Source of the DNA: Pelagibacter sp052048135
GTDB lineage: Bacteria > Pseudomonadota > Alphaproteobacteria > Pelagibacterales > Pelagibacteraceae
Assembly: GCF_052048135.1 (NCBI RefSeq)
Contig: NZ_JBNAIM010000002.1
Span: forward strand, 496,001 to 560,000
Length of the DNA stretch: 64,000 nt
Direction: 5' to 3'
How positions within the stretch are numbered: the first letter of the stretch is position 1; each line of letters begins with the position of its first letter. The notes below the pieces were generated by a model. The model saw nothing but the letters and a program-made list of their open reading frames with translations. It was not told where the DNA came from and did not search any database. Positions 16,546 to 25,300 of the stretch are shown in pieces. Position numbers and translations under genes: made by a program.

Positions 16546-18023
16546 TTTCTAGCTGGCATTACCCCAGTTCTCTGACCATTGATGCTATTAGCAATATCAC
16601 CACCTATATCAACATATTGGGTTGCTGTAAAACTTAAAGTTCCAACTGAGCCAGTAGGTGAATTTGATGATCCGTTCATTTTAACATTGAAAAAGTTAGT
16701 AGCAGCTTCTCCAAGATATAATGAGTCAGCTGGTTGATAATTTGCATAATCTGCAGGTAAATTTAAAGTAACAGAGGTTGTTGCTCCTGTTCCATTATTG
16801 ATACTAAATTGATCTAAGTTTACATTGTCTAAACTTGTTGAAGCACCACCCCCTGAATAATCGACCGAAAATGAATGTGAAAAATCAACTGTATCTTTAC
16901 CATCTAAAGAAATTGTTCCAGAAAAAGTGTTCGAAATTTCTTTAGTTGCAAAATTTACAATTGTTTGACCGTCAAATGTTCCTGAGCCGGTTCCTGTGGT
17001 TGCAGCCATATTCACTCCATTGGCTGTGTAAGTGTAAGTGCCAGCAGTTATTCCTTGAAAATCACCATAAGTTGTTTCACCTAAATTTTCTCCACCATAT
17101 CTTAAAATATAAGCTAAACCGTCACCACCTTCCGCATTTGCCATTGCAATTTGATTTTCTGCACTTTCATTTTCTATTTCTTCAACACCCTCTTCACCAA
17201 TTAATTGTTCAAGTGAAACTCCTAATACTGTTGCAAGTTGATCAAATGTTAATCCACCTCCAGCAGTATCAAGAGCTGTTTGAACAATTTCACCTATTAT
17301 TTCATTCCCTTGAATTTGATTGTCATCAAATAAGCCTTCTTTAATAGCTGTTTGAACTTCTTCATTTTCAAGTCCAGCTTCTCTTACATCTAAAAAATTT
17401 TGAAATTCTTGTAACTGTTCATTGGTAATTGTAACAGGAGGTGCTGGTATTTGATTAGCTGTAAATTCAGTAAATGCAAAAGGAGTGTCTAACAATACAG
17501 ATCCTTGATCATTAAAAACTTCAACTGCACCTGGTCTTAAACCTAAAGTATTATTTTGACCAGGACCTATCAATAATACTTTACTAACTTCTTCATCTTG
17601 ATCTACAATTGCCTGAAACTCTGTTCCTCTTGTGCCAATTGAACCTGCTGGAGTTTTAACAATTAAATTATCAGGATTTTTTTCACTAATCTTACCACTT
17701 AAAACTTTAACACTACCTTCAATGATGTTAGTTGTAATTTTACCCTTTTGACTATTTGGATCATAAACAAATTCATCTAAAGTAACTGAAGTTTTTGCGC
17801 CAATAGTTATTACTGTTTGGTCTAATAGTAATATTTGTGATTTTGATTGATCTTCAGCTTTAATAATATCACCAAAATAAATCTTATCTCCTGCTTTTAA
17901 TACCTCACCTTTTTGATTAGTGATATTTCCAATTGCAAGTCCAATATTGCCCACAATAATTTCTGAAGCATTAGAAAAATTTATAAAGCTAATAAATATT
18001 AAAAATGAAACAATCTTTTTCAA
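16542..18023 (-). CDS. Exported FecR-domain protein with C-terminal beta-rich domain
   Basis: A signal peptide (about residues 1-19) is followed by a FecR domain (about residues 25-180). That domain carries I-I-E-G-S-V-K-V-L-S-G and T-P-A-G-S-I-G-T-R-G-T-E-F, typical of FecR proteins. A helical middle (about 200-300) and a glycine/serine-rich beta region (about 310-493) follow. The beta region has alternating strands such as V-N-F-A-T-K-E-I-S and resembles the small barrel of TbpB-type surface proteins; that resemblance is tentative. There is no FecI sigma factor or TonB receptor nearby. It is the last gene of the STAS-kinase-barrel operon. Confidence 0.8.
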   Translation of the reverse strand: MKKIVSFLIFISFINFSNASEIIVGNIGLAIGNITNQKGEVLKAGDKIYFGDIIKAEDQSKSQILLLDQTVITIGAKTSVTLDEFVYDPNSQKGKITTNIIEGSVKVLSGKISEKNPDNLIVKTPAGSIGTRGTEFQAIVDQDEEVSKVLLIGPGQNNTLGLRPGAVEVFNDQGSVLLDTPFAFTEFTANQIPAPPVTITNEQLQEFQNFLDVREAGLENEEVQTAIKEGLFDDNQIQGNEIIGEIVQTALDTAGGGLTFDQLATVLGVSLEQLIGEEGVEEIENESAENQIAMANAEGGDGLAYILRYGGENLGETTYGDFQGITAGTYTYTANGVNMAATTGTGSGTFDGQTIVNFATKEISNTFSGTISLDGKDTVDFSHSFSVDYSGGGASTSLDNVNLDQFSINNGTGATTSVTLNLPADYANYQPADSLYLGEAATNFFNVKMNGSSNSPTGSVGTLSFTATQYVDIGGDIANSINGQRTGVMPARN

Positions 18024-19309
18024 AATGTAATCCTTTTTGTTAATCCAAATTTATAAATATCTTTGTGATAATCATAATTTAAAATATTAGACTTAGATTT
18101 TATGTCAGAATATGAGACTGAATAAAAGATATTCTTTAAAAATTCAAGCTTTAAAAGTTGATCTAAACTTCCACTCATAGAAATAGAATTAGTTTTAATT
18201 TTATCATCTCTAATGGCGTCACTTTTAACAAAAGTATCTGCTTTATCATATGTATTATAATTAATTGTTTGAGATAAGTTAAAATTAATATTTTTAATAC
18301 GTGTAAAATAGCTTATTCTTCGATATTCATTATCATATCCGTAGCTATCTAATTTTGCATTATAGTCATTAAAACCATATTTAAATTTGATATTATTATT
18401 TTGATTAATAAAATACTCATAGCCAACTGCTAGACCTTGAGCTTCATTATTTTTATCTTCTGCAGCTGTAAACACGCTATCTGTTCTGTAATCAGTTAAG
18501 CTATAATTTCCAGATAAAACAATATTTTGATTAGGTCTAAACCCATATCTATTTTCTAAAATGAATGAATGAACCACATAATCACTTTCATGAAGATTAT
18601 TATTTTCATTTAATGAGTAAAAGGTTGAGATATAATTCTTATTAATTTGTTTATTGTAATTTATAAATAATGAATGAGCATCGTTTTCTTTATTTTTATC
18701 TCTATTTTGTCTTGTAAATCCTTTTCCAACATTAAAATTTATATTCGAGGTATTTGATAACTGTTTATAGGCTCCATATTTAATAACAATATTTTGAAAA
18801 TCATCATCATCAATAGTGTCAGCTGCATAATTACTTAGACTGTCACTTATATAAAGAGTGCTACTATCACTTTTAGTATTTACATTATTATCTAAAGTTG
18901 AGTTATAACCAATATCAATAAACTGTACCCATTCATTTTTTTGTTGCTTATCTTGAGCTTCAAGTGTTTTAACAATTTCATCTAATCGTTGTCTTATAGC
19001 GTTAGTTAAAACAGGACTTCTCTTTATCTGATCAATAATATCTTTAGTTCTCTCTTTTGAATCTATCTTTAAAGAAATAGATAATAAATATAATTTTAAA
19101 TCTAAGTTATCAGAATATATATCTGATAATCTCTCTAACGTTGCGATAACTGGTTTATAATTGCCTAATGCTTCTTGCTCTTTAGCATATTGTAAATTCA
19201 ATTCTAAATTATTAGGATCTTGTAAAATCTGTTCGAAAGTAATTTCAGAAAATGTTTTTGATGAAAAAAAAACAAAAAAAATGAATATAATTTTTTTAAA
19301 GATTTTCAT
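18020..19309 (-). CDS. TPR plus outer-membrane beta-barrel protein (SLAM-like architecture)
   Basis: The order is a signal peptide (1-21), about 110 residues of TPR-like helices (L-Q-D-P-N-N-L-E-L-N-L-Q-Y-A) and a linker. A long run of amphipathic beta strands rich in Tyr/Asn then ends in a terminal aromatic (I-T-F). This TPR-then-barrel layout is that of SLAM/DUF560 proteins, which move lipoproteins or secreted partners across the outer membrane. The barrel here is 429 residues minus the TPR part, within that range. The stop overlaps the FecR gene by four bases, so that protein is its likely partner. Family assignment is by architecture only. Confidence 0.65.
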   Translation of the reverse strand: MKIFKKIIFIFFVFFSSKTFSEITFEQILQDPNNLELNLQYAKEQEALGNYKPVIATLERLSDIYSDNLDLKLYLLSISLKIDSKERTKDIIDQIKRSPVLTNAIRQRLDEIVKTLEAQDKQQKNEWVQFIDIGYNSTLDNNVNTKSDSSTLYISDSLSNYAADTIDDDDFQNIVIKYGAYKQLSNTSNINFNVGKGFTRQNRDKNKENDAHSLFINYNKQINKNYISTFYSLNENNNLHESDYVVHSFILENRYGFRPNQNIVLSGNYSLTDYRTDSVFTAAEDKNNEAQGLAVGYEYFINQNNNIKFKYGFNDYNAKLDSYGYDNEYRRISYFTRIKNINFNLSQTINYNTYDKADTFVKSDAIRDDKIKTNSISMSGSLDQLLKLEFLKNIFYSVSYSDIKSKSNILNYDYHKDIYKFGLTKRITF

Positions 19310-19315
19310 TAAAAT

Positions 19316-19720
19316 TTAATGAATCTTTTTCTTGAGAACTAAATGATTTACCCAATCACTTTTTTCTTCTGACCAATCAAAATAATCCATTATATTTTTA
19401 ATAAAATAAGTTCCAATTTGGCCTGGTTTAACATCATCAATGTCACGGTGCTTAATCATATCTTTTGTTACTTTAATTCCATTATCATAAATGTGAATTT
19501 CAAAAAGATTATCTTTAAAATCTACTTCAACAAAAATTTTATTCTTAGAATCAGACTCCTTATAACCATACTTAATAATATTGGCAATTGACTCACCGAC
19601 TGCTAATTTTATCTCTAAAACTGTTTTAGAATTGATCTTCAAATCGATTAAAATTTGTTCAACAAAATTTCTAATATGTTTTAAATTTTCTATCGTTGCG
19701 TCAAATTTCTGGGATTTCAT
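19316..19720 (-). CDS. RsbW-like serine-protein kinase / anti-sigma factor
   Basis: A 134-residue GHKL (HATPase_c_2) domain. The N-box is in L-A-V-G-E-S-I-A-N-I-I-K-Y-G-Y, the G1 box in D-N-G-I-K-V and the lid in P-G-Q-I-G-T-Y-F-I-K-N-I-M-D. Such kinases phosphorylate a STAS partner and sequester a target in partner-switching systems. The STAS gene is immediately upstream in the same operon. No sigma factor gene is adjacent, so the regulated target is unknown. Confidence 0.87.
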   Translation of the reverse strand: MKSQKFDATIENLKHIRNFVEQILIDLKINSKTVLEIKLAVGESIANIIKYGYKESDSKNKIFVEVDFKDNLFEIHIYDNGIKVTKDMIKHRDIDDVKPGQIGTYFIKNIMDYFDWSEEKSDWVNHLVLKKKIH

Positions 19721-19732
19721 TAAAAAATGATT

Positions 19733-20035
19733 TTAATTTTCAATGACAAAAAATGTATCTAGTTTAGCCATCTTTAAAACCGAAATTACAGACTCACTAG
19801 GTTTAAATAATTTAAACTCTTTTCCAGCTTCATCAGCTTTTTGTCTATTTTCTATTAAAGCTGCAATACCTGAACTATCAATGTAACTCACTTCACTCAT
19901 ATCTAAAGCAACAGCTGTATTGATATCTAATGCAGCAGATACTTGATCTCTTAAACCATCAGAGTTTTCAAGGTCCACATCACCTTTTATAGTAATTATT
20001 TGAATATTATTTTCATTTTTTTCAGGATAACTCAT
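19733..20035 (-). CDS. STAS-domain anti-anti-sigma factor (RsbV-like)
   Basis: A single STAS domain of about 100 residues with the conserved phospho-acceptor region V-S-Y-I-D-S-S-G-I-A-A-L. The first serine of D-S-S-G is the site usually phosphorylated by an RsbW-like kinase. It begins the minus-strand operon that continues into the kinase, the TPR-barrel protein and FecR. The ATG at 20035 is used; a GTG two codons earlier is possible and neither has a clear ribosome-binding site. The cognate phosphatase is plausibly the SpoIIE protein at 41.3-43.3 kb. Confidence 0.88.
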   Translation of the reverse strand: MSYPEKNENNIQIITIKGDVDLENSDGLRDQVSAALDINTAVALDMSEVSYIDSSGIAALIENRQKADEAGKEFKLFKPSESVISVLKMAKLDTFFVIEN

Positions 20036-20146
20036 AACCACAATATATTCTGAGATCTCTAACAGTCAATAAATGAATTATTGTGTAATGGGGATAAGAC
20101 AATTTTTTTAATAAACATTAATTCAATTTTATATTAAGATAAAAAT

Positions 20147-20956
20147 ATGACAGATTTAGAATCAAAAGATTTAGAATCTTATATTAAAAATGATGAAATG
20201 AGCGAAACAAGTGAGGAAGATAATAGTTTGTTAATAGGTGATAATTCAAGTTTATTAGATGAAGATGAAGCAAATACAAAAAATGATAATCAAGAAAGGT
20301 TTACTGCTGAAGATACAGCAGAAGCTAATGCTTCTCTTTTAACTGGTGACCCAGATCCATTTAACAAGCATAATTTTGGAGAATTAAAAAGTACGCTTAA
20401 TAAAATAGAAGATAAAATTGATAAAGAGACTGAACAATTAAAAAAGCTAGATGTTTTAGATGATATTAAAACTGAAATACAAAAAATAAATGAAAACTCA
20501 TTAATGCAATCCACTAGCTCATCTCCTTCTACAGGTCACAATTTACCTAACGCAGGTGATTTGTTAAATAGAGTTGAAGAACTAGAAAATAAAATTCAAA
20601 ATAATTCTGGTGATGGAGTAAGTGATGAAATTCAAACGAGTATTAATGATTTACTAAATAGTGTCCAAAAACTTAATGCTGCTACAAATACTTATAATAA
20701 AAGATTTGAAAAAATTGAAGAAACTGTATCAAGATTTGAAGAAATGGAAAAAGATATTCATCTTGAGTATGTTGATGATGAGGAAAAAATAGATATTTCA
20801 AATAATAGTTTAACAGACAAAGATAAAAAAAGACAAAATATTTTGTATTTAATCCTTATTGGATTAATAATGACTCTTACAGGATTAGTTATTCTTGATA
20901 GATTAAAAATAATTGATTTATATTTAGACAGTATTTTTAAAATGTTTTTTTATTAA
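20147..20956 (+). CDS. Acidic coiled-coil membrane protein, unrecognised
   Basis: A 269-residue protein without a family I recognise. The first 90 residues are acidic and low-complexity, with two short echoes of S-L-L-x-G/D. Coiled-coil-like heptads follow at about 95-125 and 140-210. A charged segment precedes one transmembrane helix near the C-terminus (about 232-252). There is no signal peptide, so most of it should be cytoplasmic. It lies just ahead of the prepilin peptidase (six-base gap) and divergent from the STAS gene. A role linked to pilus assembly is suggested only by position. Confidence 0.7.
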   Translation: MTDLESKDLESYIKNDEMSETSEEDNSLLIGDNSSLLDEDEANTKNDNQERFTAEDTAEANASLLTGDPDPFNKHNFGELKSTLNKIEDKIDKETEQLKKLDVLDDIKTEIQKINENSLMQSTSSSPSTGHNLPNAGDLLNRVEELENKIQNNSGDGVSDEIQTSINDLLNSVQKLNAATNTYNKRFEKIEETVSRFEEMEKDIHLEYVDDEEKIDISNNSLTDKDKKRQNILYLILIGLIMTLTGLVILDRLKIIDLYLDSIFKMFFY

Positions 20957-20962
20957 GCTTTA

Positions 20963-21688
20963 ATGCTTGGAGTAATCTTTTTTATTTTAGGAGCATTATT
21001 TGGAAGCTTTGCTAATGTTTTAATTCTAAGGCTTCCAAAAAATCAAAACATAGTGTCACCAAGATCCTATTGCTTTAAATGCAAAAAACAAATTCCTTGG
21101 CATTTGAATATACCAATTGTTTCATCTTTATTTCTTTTTGGTAAAACAAAATGTTGTAACAAAAATCTAAATCCACAATATATAATAGTAGAAATTTTTA
21201 CTGCCTTAATTTTTTTACTTAACTATTTAAATTTTAATATTGCTCAAGCTATTATTTTAAATATTTTATTTTTTATAACTATATTAATTATTTTTATAGA
21301 TCTTAATGAAAGAATTATTTTTGATGTATTTAATTATTCTATAATTATATCCGGGATAGTTGTTGCATTATTATTTAATCACTTAAATCCACTTGAAATC
21401 ACAATTAAAAATTCATTAATCTCATCATTGATAGGATTTATATTATTTTTTAGTTTAAGGTTTATCTTTAAGAAATTAAAAGATATTGAGGCTCTAGGTT
21501 TGGGTGATGTGTATTTAATTGCTGGATTTGGATCTTGGCTAGGTTTTGAAAAATTACTATACTTTCTAGTTTTATCTTCCGTAATTGGGATTGTTTATTA
21601 TGCTATTTTAGGTAGAAACATCAAAAATTTTGAAATTCCCTTTGGATCTTCAATGGGATTATCATTCATTATCCTCTTTTATATTTAG
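20963..21688 (+). CDS. pilD: Prepilin peptidase / N-methyltransferase
   Basis: An A24-family aspartic membrane peptidase that cleaves and methylates prepilins. In 241 residues it shows the N-terminal G-A-L-F-G-S-F-A-N-V-L-I-x-R-L-P motif and a C-F-K-C zinc pair with a later C-C. The two aspartate sites are in I-F-I-D-L-N-E and A-L-G-L-G-D-V. About seven to eight membrane helices are evident. It precedes the major pilin gene and should process all five prepilin-like products of this locus. Confidence 0.93.
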   Translation: MLGVIFFILGALFGSFANVLILRLPKNQNIVSPRSYCFKCKKQIPWHLNIPIVSSLFLFGKTKCCNKNLNPQYIIVEIFTALIFLLNYLNFNIAQAIILNILFFITILIIFIDLNERIIFDVFNYSIIISGIVVALLFNHLNPLEITIKNSLISSLIGFILFFSLRFIFKKLKDIEALGLGDVYLIAGFGSWLGFEKLLYFLVLSSVIGIVYYAILGRNIKNFEIPFGSSMGLSFIILFYI

Positions 21689-21800
21689 TTTAGTCTAAAA
21701 TTAGTTCTAAATCCCTCTTGGTTGTTGATAAAAAATTTCTTTGAATAATTAAAAAAAAAAGTATAAAGGGATAATTGTTAACAATTTAAATGGAGAATAA

Positions 21801-22298
21801 ATGAAAAAATTAAACTCAAAAAAAGGTTTCTCTTTAATTGAATTACTTGTGGTAATTGCAATTATTGGTGTCCTTTCAGCTGTAGGTATTACTGCATATA
21901 CTGGATACACAGCTAGTGCTAAAGAACAGGCATCAAGAACACAGTTTTCTCAAACTGTAAGTATGATTAATGCTGAAATGGCAAAATGTGCTTTAGGTTC
22001 AGGAAATTATGCATGGCCTGAAGGTTCAACAAAAGATACTTGCTCTGACGGTATTGATGCTGCAACAGATACAAATATAGCAAGTTATTTAACAGCTTCA
22101 ACTGGTTTAGGTTATAAAAACCCTTACTCTCAAGATGAAGCAGCTGGAACATATGCAAAAGCTGTGGCTGCAGCAACTGACCCAGATGCTGATGGAAGAA
22201 TTACAATCTTTTGTGATGCCACAGCGAATGAATGTACTATTCGACAAAGAGTTGCGGATGGAGAAATTCTATCTCAAACTATTGGAGATGCATCATAA
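21801..22298 (+). CDS. Type IV major pilin (prepilin)
   Basis: A 165-residue prepilin with a short basic leader ending K-K-G, cleaved before F-S-L-I-E-L-L-V-V-I-A-I-I-G. The Glu at +5 is present. A hydrophobic helix leads into a globular head with cysteines at about 57, 76 and toward the C-terminus, allowing disulfides as in pilin D-regions. A strong GGAG lies before the ATG. A TATAAA-like box at 21762 may be the -10 element. The gene is followed directly by a strong terminator, as expected for a highly expressed single pilin gene. Confidence 0.92.
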   Translation: MKKLNSKKGFSLIELLVVIAIIGVLSAVGITAYTGYTASAKEQASRTQFSQTVSMINAEMAKCALGSGNYAWPEGSTKDTCSDGIDAATDTNIASYLTASTGLGYKNPYSQDEAAGTYAKAVAAATDPDADGRITIFCDATANECTIRQRVADGEILSQTIGDAS

Positions 22299-22324
22299 TA
22301 TAACTTAATTAAAATTTAAATTTT

Positions 22325-22359
22325 AAAAAAGGCGCTCTAAAAGAAGCGCCTTTTTTTTT
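22325..22359. terminator. Bidirectional intrinsic terminator between pilin and pilC
   Basis: The inverted repeat GGCGCT/AGCGCC (22331-22350) is preceded by six As and followed by nine Ts, so it can terminate both the plus-strand pilin transcript and the minus-strand pilMN-to-pilC transcript. It lies exactly in the 59-base convergent gap. Confidence 0.92.
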
Positions 22360-23608
22360 ACTTCACTACCTGTCCCATGTTAAATATTGGTTGATATAAA
22401 GTAAGTAGTAATCCAGCAATCAAAGCTCCAATTAATACAATCATTACAGGTTCTATAAATTGTTTCAAAGCTCCAACAGCATTATCAACTTCGGCTTCAT
22501 AATAAGTTGCAAGGGAATTAAACATTTCATCTACACTTCCAGTTCTCTCACCTACTTTCATAAATTCCGAAAACTCCATAGGAAAAATTTTTTCTCCGGC
22601 AAAAAGTTCAGAAAGGTTTTTACCTGTTAAAATTTCCTCTTGAATTCTTGCTATAGCTTCTCTAACTAAAATATTATTAGTCACTCTACTACTGATTTCT
22701 AGAGCTTGTATGATTGGAACTCCAGCAGTTAATAGATTAGATAAAACCATGGAAAGCTTTGCATATATAGATTTAATTACTAAAGGACCAAAGGCTGGAA
22801 TTTTTAGTGAAAACCCATGAAAAAATTTTTTTACAGCATAAACTTTTTTATTTAAAAAAATAATAGTTGTTACTATTACAATTATACTCATAACCAAAAC
22901 CCCTCCCTGGCTAGGATTAGTTAAAAAGTTACTCATTGCTATAACTTTTTGAGTTGCAGCAGGCAATGGCACTCCTAGACTTCCATAAATTTCCTCAAAG
23001 ACTGGAACAACTTTTACCAACATGACAGTTGTCACTAAAAGGGCAACTGTTAACAGAATAATTGGATAAGTGAGTGCACCTTTTATGTCTTTTATAATTT
23101 TTAATTTCTTTTCAACTAAACTGACAATTTTATTAAGAAATAAAGCAAGTGTACCACTGCTTTCCCCAGCTTTAACCATATTCACATAAGAGTCATCGAA
23201 ATATTTTGGAAATTTTTCAAGTGAAGTACTGAAAGGACGTCCTTGGTTTAAATCTTCAATAATTGAATTGGTTAATTTAATCATACCTGGCTTATTAGCT
23301 TGTCTTCTAGCTAATTGAATTGAATCCATTATAGGCAAATCAGCTTTCATCATTGTTTCAAGTTTTTTAGAAAACATCATAATATCTAAATCACTCAATT
23401 TATCAGAGTGAAGTTGCATTCCTAAAAATGTTTTAATCTCTGGATCGGCACCATTACTTGATGAACCATTAGCTTTGGATTCATTAATCTTTGAAACAGT
23501 AATCTTTTGAGCTCGTAATTTAGCTATGGCTTGTGCTTTATTCAAGGCTTGGATTGATCCTGTTGTATCTTGACCTTCTTTTTTTCCAGTATAACTAAAA
23601 TTTAACAT
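22358..23608 (-). CDS. pilC: Type IV pilus inner-membrane platform protein
   Basis: A 416-residue GspF/PilC-family protein. The soluble N-terminal region begins F-S-Y-T-G-K-K-E-G-Q. Two T2SSF domains each include a G-x-x-x-S/P pattern, and three membrane helices lie at about 185-210, 235-255 and 385-405. It anchors the assembly ATPase and pilins at the inner membrane. It directly follows the pilB stop codon and ends at the shared terminator. Confidence 0.94.
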   Translation of the reverse strand: MLNFSYTGKKEGQDTTGSIQALNKAQAIAKLRAQKITVSKINESKANGSSSNGADPEIKTFLGMQLHSDKLSDLDIMMFSKKLETMMKADLPIMDSIQLARRQANKPGMIKLTNSIIEDLNQGRPFSTSLEKFPKYFDDSYVNMVKAGESSGTLALFLNKIVSLVEKKLKIIKDIKGALTYPIILLTVALLVTTVMLVKVVPVFEEIYGSLGVPLPAATQKVIAMSNFLTNPSQGGVLVMSIIVIVTTIIFLNKKVYAVKKFFHGFSLKIPAFGPLVIKSIYAKLSMVLSNLLTAGVPIIQALEISSRVTNNILVREAIARIQEEILTGKNLSELFAGEKIFPMEFSEFMKVGERTGSVDEMFNSLATYYEAEVDNAVGALKQFIEPVMIVLIGALIAGLLLTLYQPIFNMGQVVK

Positions 23609-25300
23609 CTAGTTTTGTAATGAAATAGTTCTTAAAAATTCTTCGTAAGTAATTACGCCATTTCTAATATGATCTCTTGCAACTTGATCAATAGTTTTAA
23701 AGCCATTTTCTTTAGCAATTTTTAACATTTCAGGAGCTCGTTTACCCTCAATGATTGCTGAAGCTAATGCTTGATTGACTTCTAAAATTTCATAAATACC
23801 TTGTCTTCCTTTATATCCTGTGTCTTTACATTCGCTACAACCTTGTCCTTTATAAACTTTTAATGTTTCAAGTTCTGTCAATCCAAAGCCTATATCTTTG
23901 AGCTGAGATTGAGTGATAGATGAATCCTCAACTTTACAATTCGAGCAAATTTTTCTTGCTAATCTTTGAGCAACAACTGTATTCAAAGCTCCTGCTATCA
24001 TAAAATTAGGTACACCCATATTTGTTAACCTAATAATTGTTTGTATAGCATCTTTGGTGTGTAGTGTTGATAATAATAAATGTCCTGTTAGTGCAGCTTT
24101 AATTGCAATATCAACAGTCTCTTTATCTCTAATCTCTCCAACTAAAATTACTTCAGGGTCTTGTCTTAAAAAAGCTCTTAAAATACTTGCAAAAGATAAT
24201 CCTATTTGCTCATTTGCTTGGATTTGACCTATTCCTTCCATTGTATATTCAACAGGATCTTCAGCAGTGAGTATATTTTTTTCTGGCTTATTTAAATGCG
24301 CGAGAGCAGCATATAAAGTAGTTGTTTTACCACTTCCAGTAGGTCCCGTTACTAAAACCATCCCTTGAGGAGACTCGATTGCTTTGATAAATTTGCTTAA
24401 TTCAGACATGGGTATACCAATTTTATCTAACCCAATAACATTTGTACTTCTTAATAATCTCATACAAATACGCTCACCATATTTAGTTGGGACAGTATTG
24501 AAACGAACATCAACATCTATTCCATTGTTACTTTTATCTTGAACAGTAATTGCTCCATCCTGTGGAAGTCTAGACTCTGAAATATTACAACCAGCCATTA
24601 TTTTCAGTCTTGTTACAACAGCCATATAATTAGGAGCTAATATAGGATCAAAACTTTCTTGAATTTTCATAATCCCATCATTTCGATATCTAACTTTGGC
24701 TACATTATCTTTAAAAACTTCGATATGAATATCACTTGTTCCGTCTCTTAATGCATCTTGAAAAATCTTATCAACAACTCCTACTACATTTAAAGAACCT
24801 GTCGCGGCAGCAATTGAAGTTTTATTTGGAGTTTTTGTTTCCTTTTTTGCAATTCTTATATCCCACACCTTTGATTTAGAAATTTGTTCAACATTACTTA
24901 GAGTTGCTACGGAAAATAAAACATTTTTTTTTGTAAAAGATTTGATTTTAGGTCCATGAGAAAGTTTTAAAGGATCTGCAACTGCAACTTTTAAAGTTCC
25001 ACCTTGTAATTCAAAAGGAATTACTTTTTCTTTTTTAACAAACTCAGTTGGTAATATAGTAATTAATTCTGGCTTTATCTGAGTCTCTTTTAAATCAACT
25101 TGTTTAATCGAAAAACTTCTAGAAATTGTTTTTGCGATATCTGCTTCTGTTGTAAATTGTTTCTTTAGAAGCTCTTCTACAATTTTTGATTTATTGGGTC
25201 CACATTGAGTTGTGATCTTAGTTAATCTATCTTGACTTAGAGCTCCACTGGCAGCCAAAAGATTTGCAATTTTTTCTGAAGCAGCAGAACTTAATTCCAT
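23609..25300 (-). CDS. pilB: Type IV pilus assembly ATPase
   Basis: A 563-residue GspE/PilB-type secretion ATPase that powers pilus extension. The N-terminal GspE_N domain is followed by Walker A G-P-T-G-S-G-K-T-T-T near residue 320. The Asp box (D-I-H-I-E), Walker B I-L-V-G-E-I-R-D and the His box are also present. A zinc-type four-cysteine module (C-S-N-C and C-S-E-C) is intact. It abuts pilC and the secretin gene. Confidence 0.95.
   Translation of the reverse strand: MELSSAASEKIANLLAASGALSQDRLTKITTQCGPNKSKIVEELLKKQFTTEADIAKTISRSFSIKQVDLKETQIKPELITILPTEFVKKEKVIPFELQGGTLKVAVADPLKLSHGPKIKSFTKKNVLFSVATLSNVEQISKSKVWDIRIAKKETKTPNKTSIAAATGSLNVVGVVDKIFQDALRDGTSDIHIEVFKDNVAKVRYRNDGIMKIQESFDPILAPNYMAVVTRLKIMAGCNISESRLPQDGAITVQDKSNNGIDVDVRFNTVPTKYGERICMRLLRSTNVIGLDKIGIPMSELSKFIKAIESPQGMVLVTGPTGSGKTTTLYAALAHLNKPEKNILTAEDPVEYTMEGIGQIQANEQIGLSFASILRAFLRQDPEVILVGEIRDKETVDIAIKAALTGHLLLSTLHTKDAIQTIIRLTNMGVPNFMIAGALNTVVAQRLARKICSNCKVEDSSITQSQLKDIGFGLTELETLKVYKGQGCSECKDTGYKGRQGIYEILEVNQALASAIIEGKRAPEMLKIAKENGFKTIDQVARDHIRNGVITYEEFLRTISLQN

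Noticed and set aside
16946..17344. Leu/His-rich 132-residue plus-strand frame
   Set aside because: It is the antisense of the FecR gene, with composition typical of a shadow frame.
16542..18023. FecIR-TonB iron-uptake signalling
   Set aside because: There is no ECF sigma factor, TonB-dependent receptor or siderophore gene in the window.
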